A DNA stretch of 64,000 nucleotides from Clostridium sp. CAG:768 (GCA_000437435.1 FR899623.1:128711-192710); one strand, 5' to 3'. Shown: positions 25,067-34,284, counted from the first letter of the stretch. Notes: generated from the sequence alone by a model not told the origin. Program-made: numbers and translations.

Positions 25067-25348
25067 TTAATCTTTAGCAAGTTGTTTTAAAATTTTTATA
25101 ACTTTCGGATTTTCGACTTTATAACATATTTGATTTGCATTACGGTGACCTGATATTACGTTTGCATTTTTCAGTATGGTCAAGTGTTGTGAAACTGTTG
25201 GTTGGGGAATTTGTAAACATTCACACATTTTACTCACATTGCATTCAGGTTGTGCCATTAAATTATATGCAATAGTTAATCTTGTTGGATGTGCGAGTGC
25301 TTTAAAGATTGCTGCGTATTTATCTATATCTATATTTTCGTTTTTCAT
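25067..25348 (-). CDS. ArsR-family repressor, candidate persulfide sensor
   Basis: A 93-residue winged-helix regulator: AIFKALAHPTRLTIAYNL, PQPTVSQHLTILKNANVI and a C-terminal beta wing. Cysteines at about 36, 42, 44 and 75 (PECNVSKMCEC and NQICYKV) could form the dithiol sensor seen in SqrR/BigR-type persulfide-responsive ArsR proteins. That reading is supported by the divergent neighbour, a rhodanese/TusA/DsrE2 persulfide enzyme, but is inference. The 117-bp gap between the two genes contains ACAATAT-ACGA-ATATTGT (25363-25380) and a similar AT-rich repeat at 25421-25442, plausible operators for auto- and target regulation. Confidence 0.8.
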   Translation of the reverse strand: MKNENIDIDKYAAIFKALAHPTRLTIAYNLMAQPECNVSKMCECLQIPQPTVSQHLTILKNANVISGHRNANQICYKVENPKVIKILKQLAKD

Positions 25349-25362
25349 ATTATGAGAATATT

Positions 25363-25380
25363 ACAATATACGAATATTGT
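25363..25380. promoter_or_regulatory. ArsR-type operator
   Basis: A perfect inverted repeat ACAATAT-N4-ATATTGT, 15 bp upstream of the arsR-like start. Confidence 0.5.
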
Positions 25381-25391
25381 CAAATAATCTA

Positions 25392-25442
25392 TTGACGAAT
25401 AGTAAATAATTTGATAATATAAATATATGAATATACGAATAT
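25392..25442 (+). promoter_or_regulatory. Promoter and operator of the persulfide oxidoreductase gene
   Basis: TTGACG (25392-25397), 17-bp spacer, TAATAT (25415-25420), followed by ATATATGAATATACGAATATAT-like near-palindromic DNA (25421-25442) sharing the ATACGAATAT core with the other operator. Confidence 0.55.
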
Positions 25443-25465
25443 ATAAAAACTTAAAAGAGGTTTGA

Positions 25466-27844
25466 ATGAAAGTAATTATAATTGGCGGTGGTGCATGCGG
25501 AGCAAGCTGTGCAACAAGATTAAGAAGATTAGATGAGAATTGTGACATTACAATTTTAGAACGTACGAATGAGGTTTCAATCGCAAATTGCGGACTTCCT
25601 TATTATTGTTCAGATGTAATTGCGGATAGAGAAAAAATTCTTGTTTCAAACCCTGAACGTTTTAAAAATATGTTTAATATTGATGTTCAATTGAACTGTG
25701 AAGTGGTTGAAATCAACAGAGATGAAAAATATGTTCTTACTCAAAATAATGAAAAATTTTATTACGACAAATTAGTTTTAGCTCAAGGTGCAAATCCTAT
25801 AAGACCTAATTTAGAAGGGATTGATAATAAAAACATTTTTACTGTCAGAACTTTAGCTGATGCTGATAAAATTAAAGATTATGTTGCTAAAAATGATATA
25901 AATAGTGCAGTAGTTGTAGGTGGCGGATTTATCGGAGTTGAAATGGCTGAAAATTTCGCTCACCTTGGGATTGATACAAAACTTGTTGAGTTGTCAGATC
26001 AAATTTTAGCTCCGGTTGACTATGAAGTTGCATGTTTTGCTCAAAATGAGATGAGAGCGAATGGTGTGGAATTAATTTTGTCAGATGGAGTTAAAAGCTT
26101 TAGTGATAATGTAATTGAATTAACATCTGGCAGAAAAATTTCTTCTGACATTGTAATTTTATCAATCGGAGTAAGACCTGAAATATCTTTAGCTCAAAAA
26201 GCGGGATTAGAAGTTAATCGAGGAATTAAAGTAAATGATAGTATGCAGACATCTGATCCGGATATTTTTGCAGGCGGTGACAGTGTTGAAGTTAAAAGTT
26301 TTGTGACAGGAGAAGATGTACTTATTCCTTTAGCAGGACCTGCAAACAGACAAGGAAGAATTATTGCAGATAATATTTACGGGATAAATTCTTCATATAA
26401 AAAATCACAGGGGACATCTGTTTTGAAAGTATTTGACTATACGGTAGCTGCTGTAGGTTATAATGAAAAACTTTTAAAAAGAGAGGGTATTCCTTATTGG
26501 AAAATTTTAACTTTTGGAAATTCTCATGCAGGGTATTATCCTGATGCGACATCTACTTTTTACAAGTTGTTATTCAATAACGAAGGGAAAATTCTTGGCG
26601 CGCAGGCTATAGGACAAGAAGGTGTTGAAAAAAGGATTGATGTAATATCTTCTGTAATGCGAAATGGTGGTAATGTTCAAGATTTATTAGATAGTGAATT
26701 ATGCTATGCTCCGCCTTATTCATCTGCAAAAGATCCTGTGAATATTTTAGGAATGTGTGCTGATAACGTTTTGAGAGGTTTTGTAAAACCTGCGTATTAT
26801 GAAGATATTGAAGGTTCGTTTGTTGTAGATGTCAGAATTCCTGCAAGTTACAATACAAAAACTATTGACGGGGCTGTAAATATTCCGCTTGCTCAATTAA
26901 GAGAAAGAACAGGTGAAATTCCTACTGATAAGAAAGTTATTTTAGTCTGTGATTCTGGATATACAAGTTATCTTGCATCAAGAATTTTAATCCAAAAAGG
27001 ATTTAATAACGTGTATTCTTTGATGGCAGGCATGAAGCTTTATAAAGAAATTCAAAGAGATAAAGAGAGCAAAGTTACAAAAAAGATTAGTGCACAGGCT
27101 CTTGCAAAATCAAGTGAAAATGTTTTGAAAATTGATGCTTGCGGGCTTTCTTGTCCGGGGCCGATTATGAAGTTAGCAGAAAATATCTCAAATATTCAAG
27201 AGGGTGAAGTTTTGGAAATTTCATCAACAGATAAAGGATTTTATGCAGATGTTGAGGCTTGGTGTAATTCAACAAATAACACTTTGCTTAATTTAGATAA
27301 CAAAGATAAAAAAATTGTTGCAACAATTCAAAAAGGTCAAGCATTTGCACAAAACCAAAATAATCAAATCCAAGCTAAAAAAGCTCAAACAATAGTTGTT
27401 TTTTCAAATGATTTGGATAAGGCTCTTGCAGCATTTATTATTGCTAACGGTGCTAAAGCAAGCGGGCATGATGTTACATTATTTTTTACTTTCTGGGGGT
27501 TAAATATTTTGAGAAAAGAAAATGTAACTGTAAAAAAATCATTAATTGATAAGATATTCGGATTTATGATGCCAAAAGGTGCTGACAAATTAACCCTTTC
27601 AAAGATGAATATGGGCGGAGTTGGTTCTATGATGATGAAATGGGTTATGAAAAATAAAAATATTTCAACTTTAAAAGAACTAATTACTCAAGCTCAAGCA
27701 AATGGTGTTAAATTTATTGCCTGTCAGATGAGCATGGATGTAATGGGTATCAAAAAAGAAGAACTTATTGACGGTGTAGAAATCGGCGGAGTGGCAAAAT
27801 ATATAGCCGAGAGTAGTAATTCACATTCCAATTTATTTATATAA
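25466..27844 (+). CDS. CoA-disulfide/persulfide reductase with rhodanese, TusA and DsrE2 domains
   Basis: A 792-residue four-domain protein. Residues 1-450 are an FAD/NAD(P)-dependent disulfide reductase (GGGACGASCA, SIANCGLPYYCSD with catalytic Cys 42, VVGGGFIGVE, FAGGDSVE). About 452-540 is a rhodanese domain with active Cys about 495 (CDSGYTS). About 555-630 is TusA (CGLSCPGP, Cys about 563). About 645-792 is DsrE2/peroxiredoxin-like (CQMSMDVMG). The set handles sulfane sulfur: reducing CoA or glutathione persulfides and relaying sulfur. An AAGAGG site precedes the ATG. It is divergent from an ArsR repressor that probably controls it. Confidence 0.88.
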   Translation: MKVIIIGGGACGASCATRLRRLDENCDITILERTNEVSIANCGLPYYCSDVIADREKILVSNPERFKNMFNIDVQLNCEVVEINRDEKYVLTQNNEKFYYDKLVLAQGANPIRPNLEGIDNKNIFTVRTLADADKIKDYVAKNDINSAVVVGGGFIGVEMAENFAHLGIDTKLVELSDQILAPVDYEVACFAQNEMRANGVELILSDGVKSFSDNVIELTSGRKISSDIVILSIGVRPEISLAQKAGLEVNRGIKVNDSMQTSDPDIFAGGDSVEVKSFVTGEDVLIPLAGPANRQGRIIADNIYGINSSYKKSQGTSVLKVFDYTVAAVGYNEKLLKREGIPYWKILTFGNSHAGYYPDATSTFYKLLFNNEGKILGAQAIGQEGVEKRIDVISSVMRNGGNVQDLLDSELCYAPPYSSAKDPVNILGMCADNVLRGFVKPAYYEDIEGSFVVDVRIPASYNTKTIDGAVNIPLAQLRERTGEIPTDKKVILVCDSGYTSYLASRILIQKGFNNVYSLMAGMKLYKEIQRDKESKVTKKISAQALAKSSENVLKIDACGLSCPGPIMKLAENISNIQEGEVLEISSTDKGFYADVEAWCNSTNNTLLNLDNKDKKIVATIQKGQAFAQNQNNQIQAKKAQTIVVFSNDLDKALAAFIIANGAKASGHDVTLFFTFWGLNILRKENVTVKKSLIDKIFGFMMPKGADKLTLSKMNMGGVGSMMMKWVMKNKNISTLKELITQAQANGVKFIACQMSMDVMGIKKEELIDGVEIGGVAKYIAESSNSHSNLFI

Positions 27845-27869
27845 AACTATAAAAAAAAGGAGGAAAATT

Positions 27870-28439
27870 ATGAAATCAATTACAACTTTTGACTTGCAGT
27901 ATGCACACAGATTTTACGGTTTCAAAGGTGAAGCTCAGTATTTGCATGGGCATACGGGGACTTTGACTATTGAAGTTGAAGACAGTATTAATCCCGGCGT
28001 AAATATGGTTTTTCCTTGCAATGAAATTAAAAAGACCGCGTGGAATGTTTTGAAAAATTTTGACCACGCTACGATTTTGCGTGAAGATGATCCGCTTTTG
28101 CCGGCAATCTTAGAGGTTTATGAAAAACAAGGGATTAAAAACGGTGCTCCGCAAAATACAATGAAAGGTGAAGTGTTTAAAACAGAACTTGCAACGGCTT
28201 ATCCTGACTGCAGGATTGTTGTTACAAAAGAGACAATGACTGTAGAAGGTATGATAAAAATTGTCTATGACCTTTTGAAAGACAAATTAAATATTGCAAA
28301 AATAACCTTTGTAAGCGGTGATAATACAGCATCAGAAGAATACAAAGTTACAAAAACAATTGATCGCTGTCCGCTTTGCGGTATTGCCCTGACTCCTGAA
28401 GGAGTTTGCACAAAATGTGGTTACAGAAAAAATAAATAA
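27870..28439 (+). CDS. PTPS/QueD-family protein with C-terminal zinc ribbon
   Basis: A 189-residue 6-pyruvoyl-tetrahydropterin synthase/QueD-like protein. The zinc-binding histidines are present in YAHRF and HGHTG, and EEYK-type sequence follows near the end. The usual catalytic Cys four residues before HGH is replaced by Ala (GEAQYLHGH, with a Glu just before it), so the chemistry may differ from QueD. A C-terminal rubredoxin/zinc-ribbon-like tail (CPLCGIAL...CTKCGY, about 166-184) is an addition to the fold. It would act on dihydroneopterin triphosphate-like pterins in queuosine or folate pathways (family knowledge). It is 25 bp after the persulfide gene and ends at a strong terminator. Confidence 0.72.
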   Translation: MKSITTFDLQYAHRFYGFKGEAQYLHGHTGTLTIEVEDSINPGVNMVFPCNEIKKTAWNVLKNFDHATILREDDPLLPAILEVYEKQGIKNGAPQNTMKGEVFKTELATAYPDCRIVVTKETMTVEGMIKIVYDLLKDKLNIAKITFVSGDNTASEEYKVTKTIDRCPLCGIALTPEGVCTKCGYRKNK

Positions 28440-28446
28440 TCATTTG

Positions 28447-28482
28447 AACCTTCGTTTTTTAATTAAATCGAAGGTTTTTTTT
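28447..28482 (+). terminator. Intrinsic terminator
   Basis: AACCTTCG (28447-28454) and CGAAGGTT (28469-28476) followed by a T run, just after the PTPS-family gene. Confidence 0.8.
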
Positions 28483-28512
28483 ATTATATATTCAAAGTAA
28501 GAATTCAGTCTA

Positions 28513-28541
28513 TTGACTAATTGGTATTTTGGTATTAATAT
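28513..28541 (+). promoter_or_regulatory. Promoter of the Rrf2-hcp-cupin module
   Basis: TTGACT (28513-28518), 17-bp spacer, TAATAT (28536-28541). A GGTATT direct repeat inside the spacer could be the Rrf2 binding site. Confidence 0.6.
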
Positions 28542-28562
28542 GCTAAAATAGAAAGGATTGAT

Positions 28563-28958
28563 ATGATTAATATTTCAGAAGCGACAGCAATAGGTCTACA
28601 TGTAATGATTTATATTGCAAATCGAAAAGGTGAAATTGTTCCATTAAAAGAGATTGCAAAAGTTTTTTCAATTTCGGAAAACCATTTATCTAAAGTTTTG
28701 CAAAGACTTGTAAAAAGCGGATTTTTAGTTTCGGTCAAAGGACCTAGAGGCGGATTTAGTATTGTTGAGGGGAAAGAAAATTCAAGTCTTATGGATATTT
28801 ATGAAGCTGTTGAAGGGAAATATATCCGTAAAGATTGCCTATTCTCATCAAGACATATAACTTCTTGTTGTTGTATTATGAAACCGCTTATTTCTTCAAT
28901 CAATGATACGTTTGAAGAATTTATGAAAAATAACAGTATTAGTAATTTAAAATTGTAG
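28563..28958 (+). CDS. Rrf2-family regulator (NsrR/IscR-like)
   Basis: A 131-residue winged-helix Rrf2 protein (EIAKVFSISENHLSKVLQRL and KGPRGGFSI). Cysteines at about 98 and in TSCCCIM (about 107-109) are placed like the FeS ligands of NsrR/IscR, so it may sense nitric oxide or redox state. It lies 9 bp before the hybrid cluster protein gene, a classic NsrR target, which supports this reading. It is probably autoregulated from the promoter at 28513-28541. Confidence 0.82.
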   Translation: MINISEATAIGLHVMIYIANRKGEIVPLKEIAKVFSISENHLSKVLQRLVKSGFLVSVKGPRGGFSIVEGKENSSLMDIYEAVEGKYIRKDCLFSSRHITSCCCIMKPLISSINDTFEEFMKNNSISNLKL

Positions 28959-28967
28959 GAGAAAATT

Positions 28968-30503
28968 ATGAACATGTTTTGTTTCCAATGTGAGCAAACT
29001 GCTCAGGGAAAAGGCTGTACATTAGCAGGTGTGTGCGGTAAGAAAGCTGATACATCAAATTTACAAGATGAACTTACAAGCAAATTAATCGAGCTTGCAA
29101 GTTGTGCTGAGAAAAATGATATAAATACAGATCTTTTAATAGATGGATTGTTCACAACAATCACAAATGTTAATTTTGACAATAAATCTATTAAAGAATT
29201 TATTGAAAAAGTTCAAAAAAATATCCATTGTGATTCTAAGTTTGATATAAAAACTGTTTGGGATTGTAATGAAGATATTAGAAGTTTAAAATCATTGATA
29301 TTATTCGGATTAAAAGGTATGGCAGCTTATGCTCATCATGCAAGAGTTTTAGGATATAAAGATGCAGATGTTGACAATTTCTTTTATGAAGCATTACAGG
29401 AAATTTCAAAAGATTTATCAGCAGATGGGTTGTTAAATTTAGTTTTGAAAACAGGTGAAATAAATTTAAAATGTATGGAGCTTTTAGATAAGGCAAACAC
29501 TGAGACTTACGGAATTCCTGCACCTAGAAAAGTTACAACAAATATTGAAAAAGGCCCTTTTATTATCGTAACAGGTCACGATTTGCGAGATTTGAGCTTG
29601 CTTCTTGAACAGACAAAAGATAAGGGTGTAAATATTTATACACATGGAGAAATGTTACCTTGCCATGCTTATCCTGAATTAAATAAATATCCTCATCTAA
29701 AAGGTAATTTCGGTACAGCTTGGCAAAACCAGCAGAAAGAATTTGATAATGTCCCTGCTGCAATTTTATTTACAACAAATTGTATTATGCCGGTAAAAGA
29801 TAGTTACAAAGATAGAGTATTTACAACCTCAGTTGTTGAATATCCTGATATGGTGCATATTGGAGAGGATAAAGATTTTACCCCTGTAATTGAAAAAGCG
29901 ATTGAGCTTGGCGGGTATAAAGAAGATAAAAAAATGACTGGTATAAATGGCGGCGATACTTTAACTGTCGGATTTGGACATGGTACAGTTCTATCTGTAG
30001 CTGACAAAGTTATAGAAGCTGTTAAATCAGGTGATATAAAACATATTTTCTTGGTAGGCGGATGTGATGGGGCAAGACCGGGAAGAAATTATTATACTGA
30101 TTTTGTAAAACAAGCTCCGAAAGATTCTATTATTCTCACATTAGCTTGCGGGAAATACAGATTTAATGATTTAGATTTAGGTGAAATAAATGGTATTCCT
30201 AGATTATTGGATATGGGACAATGCAATGATGCTTATTCAGCTGTAAAAGTTGCAGTCGAATTATCTAAAGCTTTCAATTGTTCGGTAAATGAGTTGCCAT
30301 TATCATTGGTTCTTTCTTGGTATGAGCAAAAGGCAGTTTGTATTTTATTGACTCTTTTATATTTGGGCATTGAAAATATAAAACTTGGACCTACATTACC
30401 TGCATTTATATCACCAAATGTCTTGAATATATTAGTTGATAAGTATAAAATAAAACCTGTTACAACACCTGAAGAAGATCTTAAGGAAATTTTAAAAAGA
30501 TGA
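28968..30503 (+). CDS. hcp: Hybrid cluster protein (hydroxylamine/NO reductase)
   Basis: A 511-residue hybrid-cluster protein. The N-terminal C5-x2-C8-x8-C17-x5-C23 spacing matches class I Hcp of anaerobes, and the hybrid-cluster ligands recur in GHDLRDL, TTNC, GGCDG and LACGK segments. It reduces nitric oxide or hydroxylamine in the cytoplasm (family knowledge). It sits between a Rrf2 regulator and a cupin, overlapping the latter by 4 bp, which indicates one stress-response operon. It is slightly short for the family (about 540) but motifs are intact. Confidence 0.92.
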   Translation: MNMFCFQCEQTAQGKGCTLAGVCGKKADTSNLQDELTSKLIELASCAEKNDINTDLLIDGLFTTITNVNFDNKSIKEFIEKVQKNIHCDSKFDIKTVWDCNEDIRSLKSLILFGLKGMAAYAHHARVLGYKDADVDNFFYEALQEISKDLSADGLLNLVLKTGEINLKCMELLDKANTETYGIPAPRKVTTNIEKGPFIIVTGHDLRDLSLLLEQTKDKGVNIYTHGEMLPCHAYPELNKYPHLKGNFGTAWQNQQKEFDNVPAAILFTTNCIMPVKDSYKDRVFTTSVVEYPDMVHIGEDKDFTPVIEKAIELGGYKEDKKMTGINGGDTLTVGFGHGTVLSVADKVIEAVKSGDIKHIFLVGGCDGARPGRNYYTDFVKQAPKDSIILTLACGKYRFNDLDLGEINGIPRLLDMGQCNDAYSAVKVAVELSKAFNCSVNELPLSLVLSWYEQKAVCILLTLLYLGIENIKLGPTLPAFISPNVLNILVDKYKIKPVTTPEEDLKEILKR

Positions 30504-30808
30504 GCGAAATAATTAGTCTAACAGATATTGAATATTTGGATAAAATTAATAAAAAACTTGTATTTGATAACGAGCAGAGTTCTTTGACTCTGCTCTCATT
30601 TAAAGCTGGAGTAGAAAGAAGTCTGCATTGTGATGAAAAAGATGAAGTTGCTCAAATTATAGAGGGATTGGCAGATATTACAGTAGGTGATAAAGTTTAC
30701 AGATTGAAAGCTGGAGAAATGATTGTAATGCCTGCAAAAATTCTTCATGGGCTAAAAGCTGTGGAAGATACAAAGATGTTGCTATTACGTCCAAAACATA
30801 TTCACTAA
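30500..30808 (+). CDS. Small cupin-domain protein
   Basis: A 102-residue single cupin: beta-rich, with SLHCDEKDEVAQIIEG (cupin motif 1, His and Glu) and MIVMPAKILHGLKAV (motif 2, His). It is translationally coupled to hcp (ATGA overlap). Cupins next to hcp are common in anaerobes, and the function is unproven, possibly metal-dependent binding or protection in nitrosative stress. Confidence 0.8.
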   Translation: MSEIISLTDIEYLDKINKKLVFDNEQSSLTLLSFKAGVERSLHCDEKDEVAQIIEGLADITVGDKVYRLKAGEMIVMPAKILHGLKAVEDTKMLLLRPKHIH

Positions 30809-30891
30809 TTTTTTTATTACGAAAAGTTACAATCCTTAAAGTTTTTGAAATCCTGTACCGTTTAATATTTTAGTATATATACAGGAGTATT

Positions 30892-31803
30892 ATGAGTTTA
30901 GTTATTGATTCTAATCTTGAATATTTGCAGAACATATTGCATATAAGTAAGGTTACTTTTGAAGAAAAATATGCAAATATGTCTGTCGATGAGATTATCG
31001 AAGCAGAAGCTGCATCCGGAAATCAACAAGCTATTGAGCTGGCTCAAGAATTAACTACGAATACGAGCCTTGTTATGGAATTGTTTGATTTAGCTGATAC
31101 AAATAATAAATATATGATTTTACGAGAATTAACTGCTCAGCAATTGGAGGTATTTCTACCTGAAATGGAAGAAAAAGATTTACTCCAAGGCTTATTTTTC
31201 TTTACTCAGGACAAGTTAATGAAAATGCTTGAAGAACTACCTGCTGAACAGCTTGTAAATACTGCATTTGAACTTTTTTCGCAAGAAGAAATTGTTCAAT
31301 TAATGCCGGAAGAACAACTTGATAAATTTTTAACAAGTACTGATATTGATAAAAATAAAATATTAAAACATATGCAATCAATTCCTCCTGAATATGTTGC
31401 TCAGGTTTTAGAACAAATTACAGGAGAATCTCATGAAAATATGGATAGCATTGATTTGTCTAAAGAATTTGGAGAATTAAATCCTTTGGAATATCAAGAT
31501 GCCCTAAAAGCTTTTCAGCCAACACAAAAGCAACAGTTAGTTTTGTCATTGGGTAAAGAGCATGAAGAATGGTTCCAATTATTTGATGCTCATGCTTATA
31601 CTACAATTATGAATAGAGAAAAGCAGCAACCAGAGGTTGTTAAAGCAATGTCTGTAATTGAACCTGAATATATTCAAAATATGATTACAGAACTGCCTAA
31701 TGATTTGTTATCTCTTGTAATTACACAAATGGATACTGAAAAATTTACAGAAATTTTAATGGATGAGTTCCCTGAAGTTATTGCAGAAATAATTATGAAA
31801 TAG
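30892..31803 (+). CDS. MgtE-N/FliG-like helical repeat protein
   Basis: A 303-residue acidic all-helical protein. Residues about 70-170 read like MgtE N-domain/FliG-type superhelical repeats (LRELTAQQLEVFLPEMEEKD, MLEELPAEQLVN, VQLMPEEQLDKFL) and similar repeats recur at the C-terminus (MITELPNDLLSLVIT). It has no membrane segments, so it is not a magnesium transporter. It could be a cytoplasmic scaffold related to flagellar switch proteins, but no flagellar genes are nearby. Function unknown. Confidence 0.6.
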   Translation: MSLVIDSNLEYLQNILHISKVTFEEKYANMSVDEIIEAEAASGNQQAIELAQELTTNTSLVMELFDLADTNNKYMILRELTAQQLEVFLPEMEEKDLLQGLFFFTQDKLMKMLEELPAEQLVNTAFELFSQEEIVQLMPEEQLDKFLTSTDIDKNKILKHMQSIPPEYVAQVLEQITGESHENMDSIDLSKEFGELNPLEYQDALKAFQPTQKQQLVLSLGKEHEEWFQLFDAHAYTTIMNREKQQPEVVKAMSVIEPEYIQNMITELPNDLLSLVITQMDTEKFTEILMDEFPEVIAEIIMK

Positions 31804-31816
31804 TTTTTTTGTTTTA

Positions 31817-32341
31817 CTAAGCATTTTTTAATGTTTCTAAAACAAGTTGTAAAGCTTCTTCAGAGAACATAAATTTCATATTTTTTCTTGTATAAGCAGG
31901 GTTAAGTTCAAATTTTTTAACTGTAATTTTTCCATTATATCCGCAAGCTGCATACATTAATCCGACAGGTTTTGCTTCACTGCCTGTTGGTCCTGCAACG
32001 CCTGTTGTACAAATTACGATATCGCTTTTAGTCAACTGTAAAAGTCCTTGAGCCATTTCTTTTGCACATTCTTCACTTACAGCTCCGTAATTTTTTAATG
32101 TATCTTCTGATACATTTAAAATTCTATGTTTTGCCTCATTTGAGTATGTTACAAAATTTGCTCTTACATATGCAGAACTTCCTGAAACATCGGTTAATCT
32201 TGAACTGATTAACCCTCCTGTACAAGATTCTGCAGAAGATATTTGTATAGCTTCTCTCAATAAAATTTTCCCGATTTCATTTGGGGTCTTTGATTTTTGA
32301 CTTAAAATAAATGCTTTAAAATTTAAAAATGCTTTTTTCAT
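31817..32341 (-). CDS. pncC: CinA C-terminal domain protein (NMN amidohydrolase-like)
   Basis: A 174-residue stand-alone CinA-C domain: AESCTGGLISSRLTDVSGSS (catalytic Ser region), FVTYSNEAKHRIL and TTGVAGPTGSEAKPVG are diagnostic. Such proteins hydrolyse nicotinamide mononucleotide to nicotinate mononucleotide in pyridine nucleotide recycling. The N-terminal MoCF domain of full CinA is absent, as in PncC/YgaD. It is convergent with the MgtE-N-like gene. Confidence 0.85.
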   Translation of the reverse strand: MKKAFLNFKAFILSQKSKTPNEIGKILLREAIQISSAESCTGGLISSRLTDVSGSSAYVRANFVTYSNEAKHRILNVSEDTLKNYGAVSEECAKEMAQGLLQLTKSDIVICTTGVAGPTGSEAKPVGLMYAACGYNGKITVKKFELNPAYTRKNMKFMFSEEALQLVLETLKNA

Positions 32342-32440
32342 AAATTGATTTTTGAATGATAAAATATTTTTGTCAATAATTCTTTACATGCAAAATTGTT
32401 TTTTATGTAATATCATGTGATAACAGGAGAAAAATAAAGC

Positions 32441-33817
32441 ATGGCAGTAAAAGAAAAAGATAGTAATTTTGGAATGTTACCGCAAAATATTGAGGCTGAA
32501 GAAGCTGTTTTAGGTGCAATTTTAGTAAATCCAAATGTAATTACAAAAGTTGTAGAAACTTTAAAACCTGAAAGTTTTTACAAACCTGCACACAGATATA
32601 TCTATGAAGCTATGCTACAACTTTTCAACAGTAATGAAAGAATTGATATTGTATCAGTATCTGATGTTTTAAATTATAATTCAAAATTGGAAACAATTGG
32701 CGGACGTGCTTTTGTTAATGATTTATGCTACAAGACAATTACAACATCAAATATTGAATATTATGCAAAAATCGTTCAGGAAAAAGCAATAAAAAGAGCC
32801 TTAATCAACGCTGGTTCAGAAATAGTATCTTTTGGATACGATGTAAATCCTATTGATCAATCCCTCGATAGTGCCGAAAAACTTATATTTGACATTGCTT
32901 CTAAAAAGGCAACTACCGATTTGGTGCATGTAAAAGATTTGGTTTTAAATACTTATGAAAAAATTGAATATCGTTATGAACATAAAGATGAATTGACGGG
33001 GATTCCGACTGATTTTTATGAATTAGATGCGATATTAAACGGTTTGCAACGTTCGGATTTGATAATCCTTGCAGCCCGCCCTGCGATGGGAAAAACAGCT
33101 TTTGCATTAAATATTGCACAAAATGTGGCTTTGAAAGCTAAAACTCCTGTTGCGATATTTTCTCTTGAAATGTCAAAAGATCAGTTGATGCAGCGTATGT
33201 TATGCTCTGAAGCAGAAATTGATTCTCAAAGAGTAAAAACAGGTAACATGCAAAGCAAAGACTGGGAAAAATTGGCTACTGCTATGAATGCATTTGCACA
33301 AGCTCCTATTTATATTGATGATACTTCAGGCTGTACAATCACTGATATTCGTGCAAAATGCAGAAGATTGAAAATGGAAGAAAAAAATCTTGGACTTGTA
33401 TTGATTGACTATCTTCAATTAATGGAAAGTTCTGGCAGGGAAGATCGTATGCAACAGATTTCAGCAATATCAAGAGGTTTGAAAATCCTTGCAAAAGAAT
33501 TAGATGTGCCGGTAATTGCTTTATCTCAGTTATCTCGTGCAGTAGAATCAAGAACTGATAAACGTCCGATGCTTTCAGACTTGAGAGAATCAGGATCTAT
33601 CGAACAAGATGCTGATATTGTAATGTTTATTTATCGTGACGAATATTACAGAAAAGCTGAAGATGGTGAAGAAGATGCAGCTGCAAAAGCTCAATCAAAA
33701 GGTGAATCTGAAATTATTATTGCAAAACACAGAAATGGTTCTGTTGGTACTGTTAAATTGTTGTTCCAAGGAAATATTACCAAATTTAAAAATCCGATTA
33801 AAACTGATGCTTTTTAA
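32441..33817 (+). CDS. dnaB: Replicative DNA helicase DnaB
   Basis: A 458-residue hexameric replicative helicase. The N-terminal DnaB domain (MLPQNIEAEEAVLGAIL) is followed by a RecA-like core with Walker A ARPAMGKTAFALN, the B motif LVLIDYLQLM, and SQLSRAVESR and DLRESGSIEQDAD. Full length. An AGGAG site precedes the ATG. Its end overlaps a convergent YkgJ-type gene by 4 bp. Confidence 0.95.
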   Translation: MAVKEKDSNFGMLPQNIEAEEAVLGAILVNPNVITKVVETLKPESFYKPAHRYIYEAMLQLFNSNERIDIVSVSDVLNYNSKLETIGGRAFVNDLCYKTITTSNIEYYAKIVQEKAIKRALINAGSEIVSFGYDVNPIDQSLDSAEKLIFDIASKKATTDLVHVKDLVLNTYEKIEYRYEHKDELTGIPTDFYELDAILNGLQRSDLIILAARPAMGKTAFALNIAQNVALKAKTPVAIFSLEMSKDQLMQRMLCSEAEIDSQRVKTGNMQSKDWEKLATAMNAFAQAPIYIDDTSGCTITDIRAKCRRLKMEEKNLGLVLIDYLQLMESSGREDRMQQISAISRGLKILAKELDVPVIALSQLSRAVESRTDKRPMLSDLRESGSIEQDADIVMFIYRDEYYRKAEDGEEDAAAKAQSKGESEIIIAKHRNGSVGTVKLLFQGNITKFKNPIKTDAF

Positions 33818-34212
33818 TTTTTAAGGTAATCTTCAAATGTTTTTATATTAACCTTATATCCACAGCCTTCGTGAAGTTTGCCTGGGTAAAAGATTCTTTT
33901 AGCCGGATAATTTTTGCACATTCTTAATCTGTGTTTATAATCAGAACATAGTCCCTCTTTGGTGATGAGTTTGCAGGCAAAAATCAAATTTCCTTCCTCA
34001 TCTTTCCCTTTTATATAAAATCGTTTATATGCAGGGAATAGAAATTGCATTATTTTAAATTCTTTTTCAGTATAAGTATCGTAGCTGTACATATAATTAC
34101 AGCATTTCCCGCACTTTTTGCATTCTCCTGTTATTTCATATGTTACTTTTTCAGGAACAAAGTATGAGCGAATTTCATTTATTATTACAAATATAAAATC
34201 AGGTATATTCAC
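33814..34212 (-). CDS. YkgJ-type cysteine-cluster protein
   Basis: A 132-residue protein with the CxxCgxCC zinc/iron-cluster signature (CKKCGKCCNYMY, about 33-44) and a further set of Cys (CKLITKEGLC and RMCKNYP), as in the YkgJ/UPF0153 family of putative metal-cluster oxidoreductases. The N-terminus is preceded by a short hydrophobic stretch. The role is not known. It is convergent with dnaB and divergent from the PBP1A gene. Confidence 0.7.
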   Translation of the reverse strand: MNIPDFIFVIINEIRSYFVPEKVTYEITGECKKCGKCCNYMYSYDTYTEKEFKIMQFLFPAYKRFYIKGKDEEGNLIFACKLITKEGLCSDYKHRLRMCKNYPAKRIFYPGKLHEGCGYKVNIKTFEDYLKN

Positions 34213-34284
34213 AAAAATAGTATACCATATTTGCCAAGAAAATTATTTTATATTAATATTATGGAAGTTGATGAGGGAGTATTC

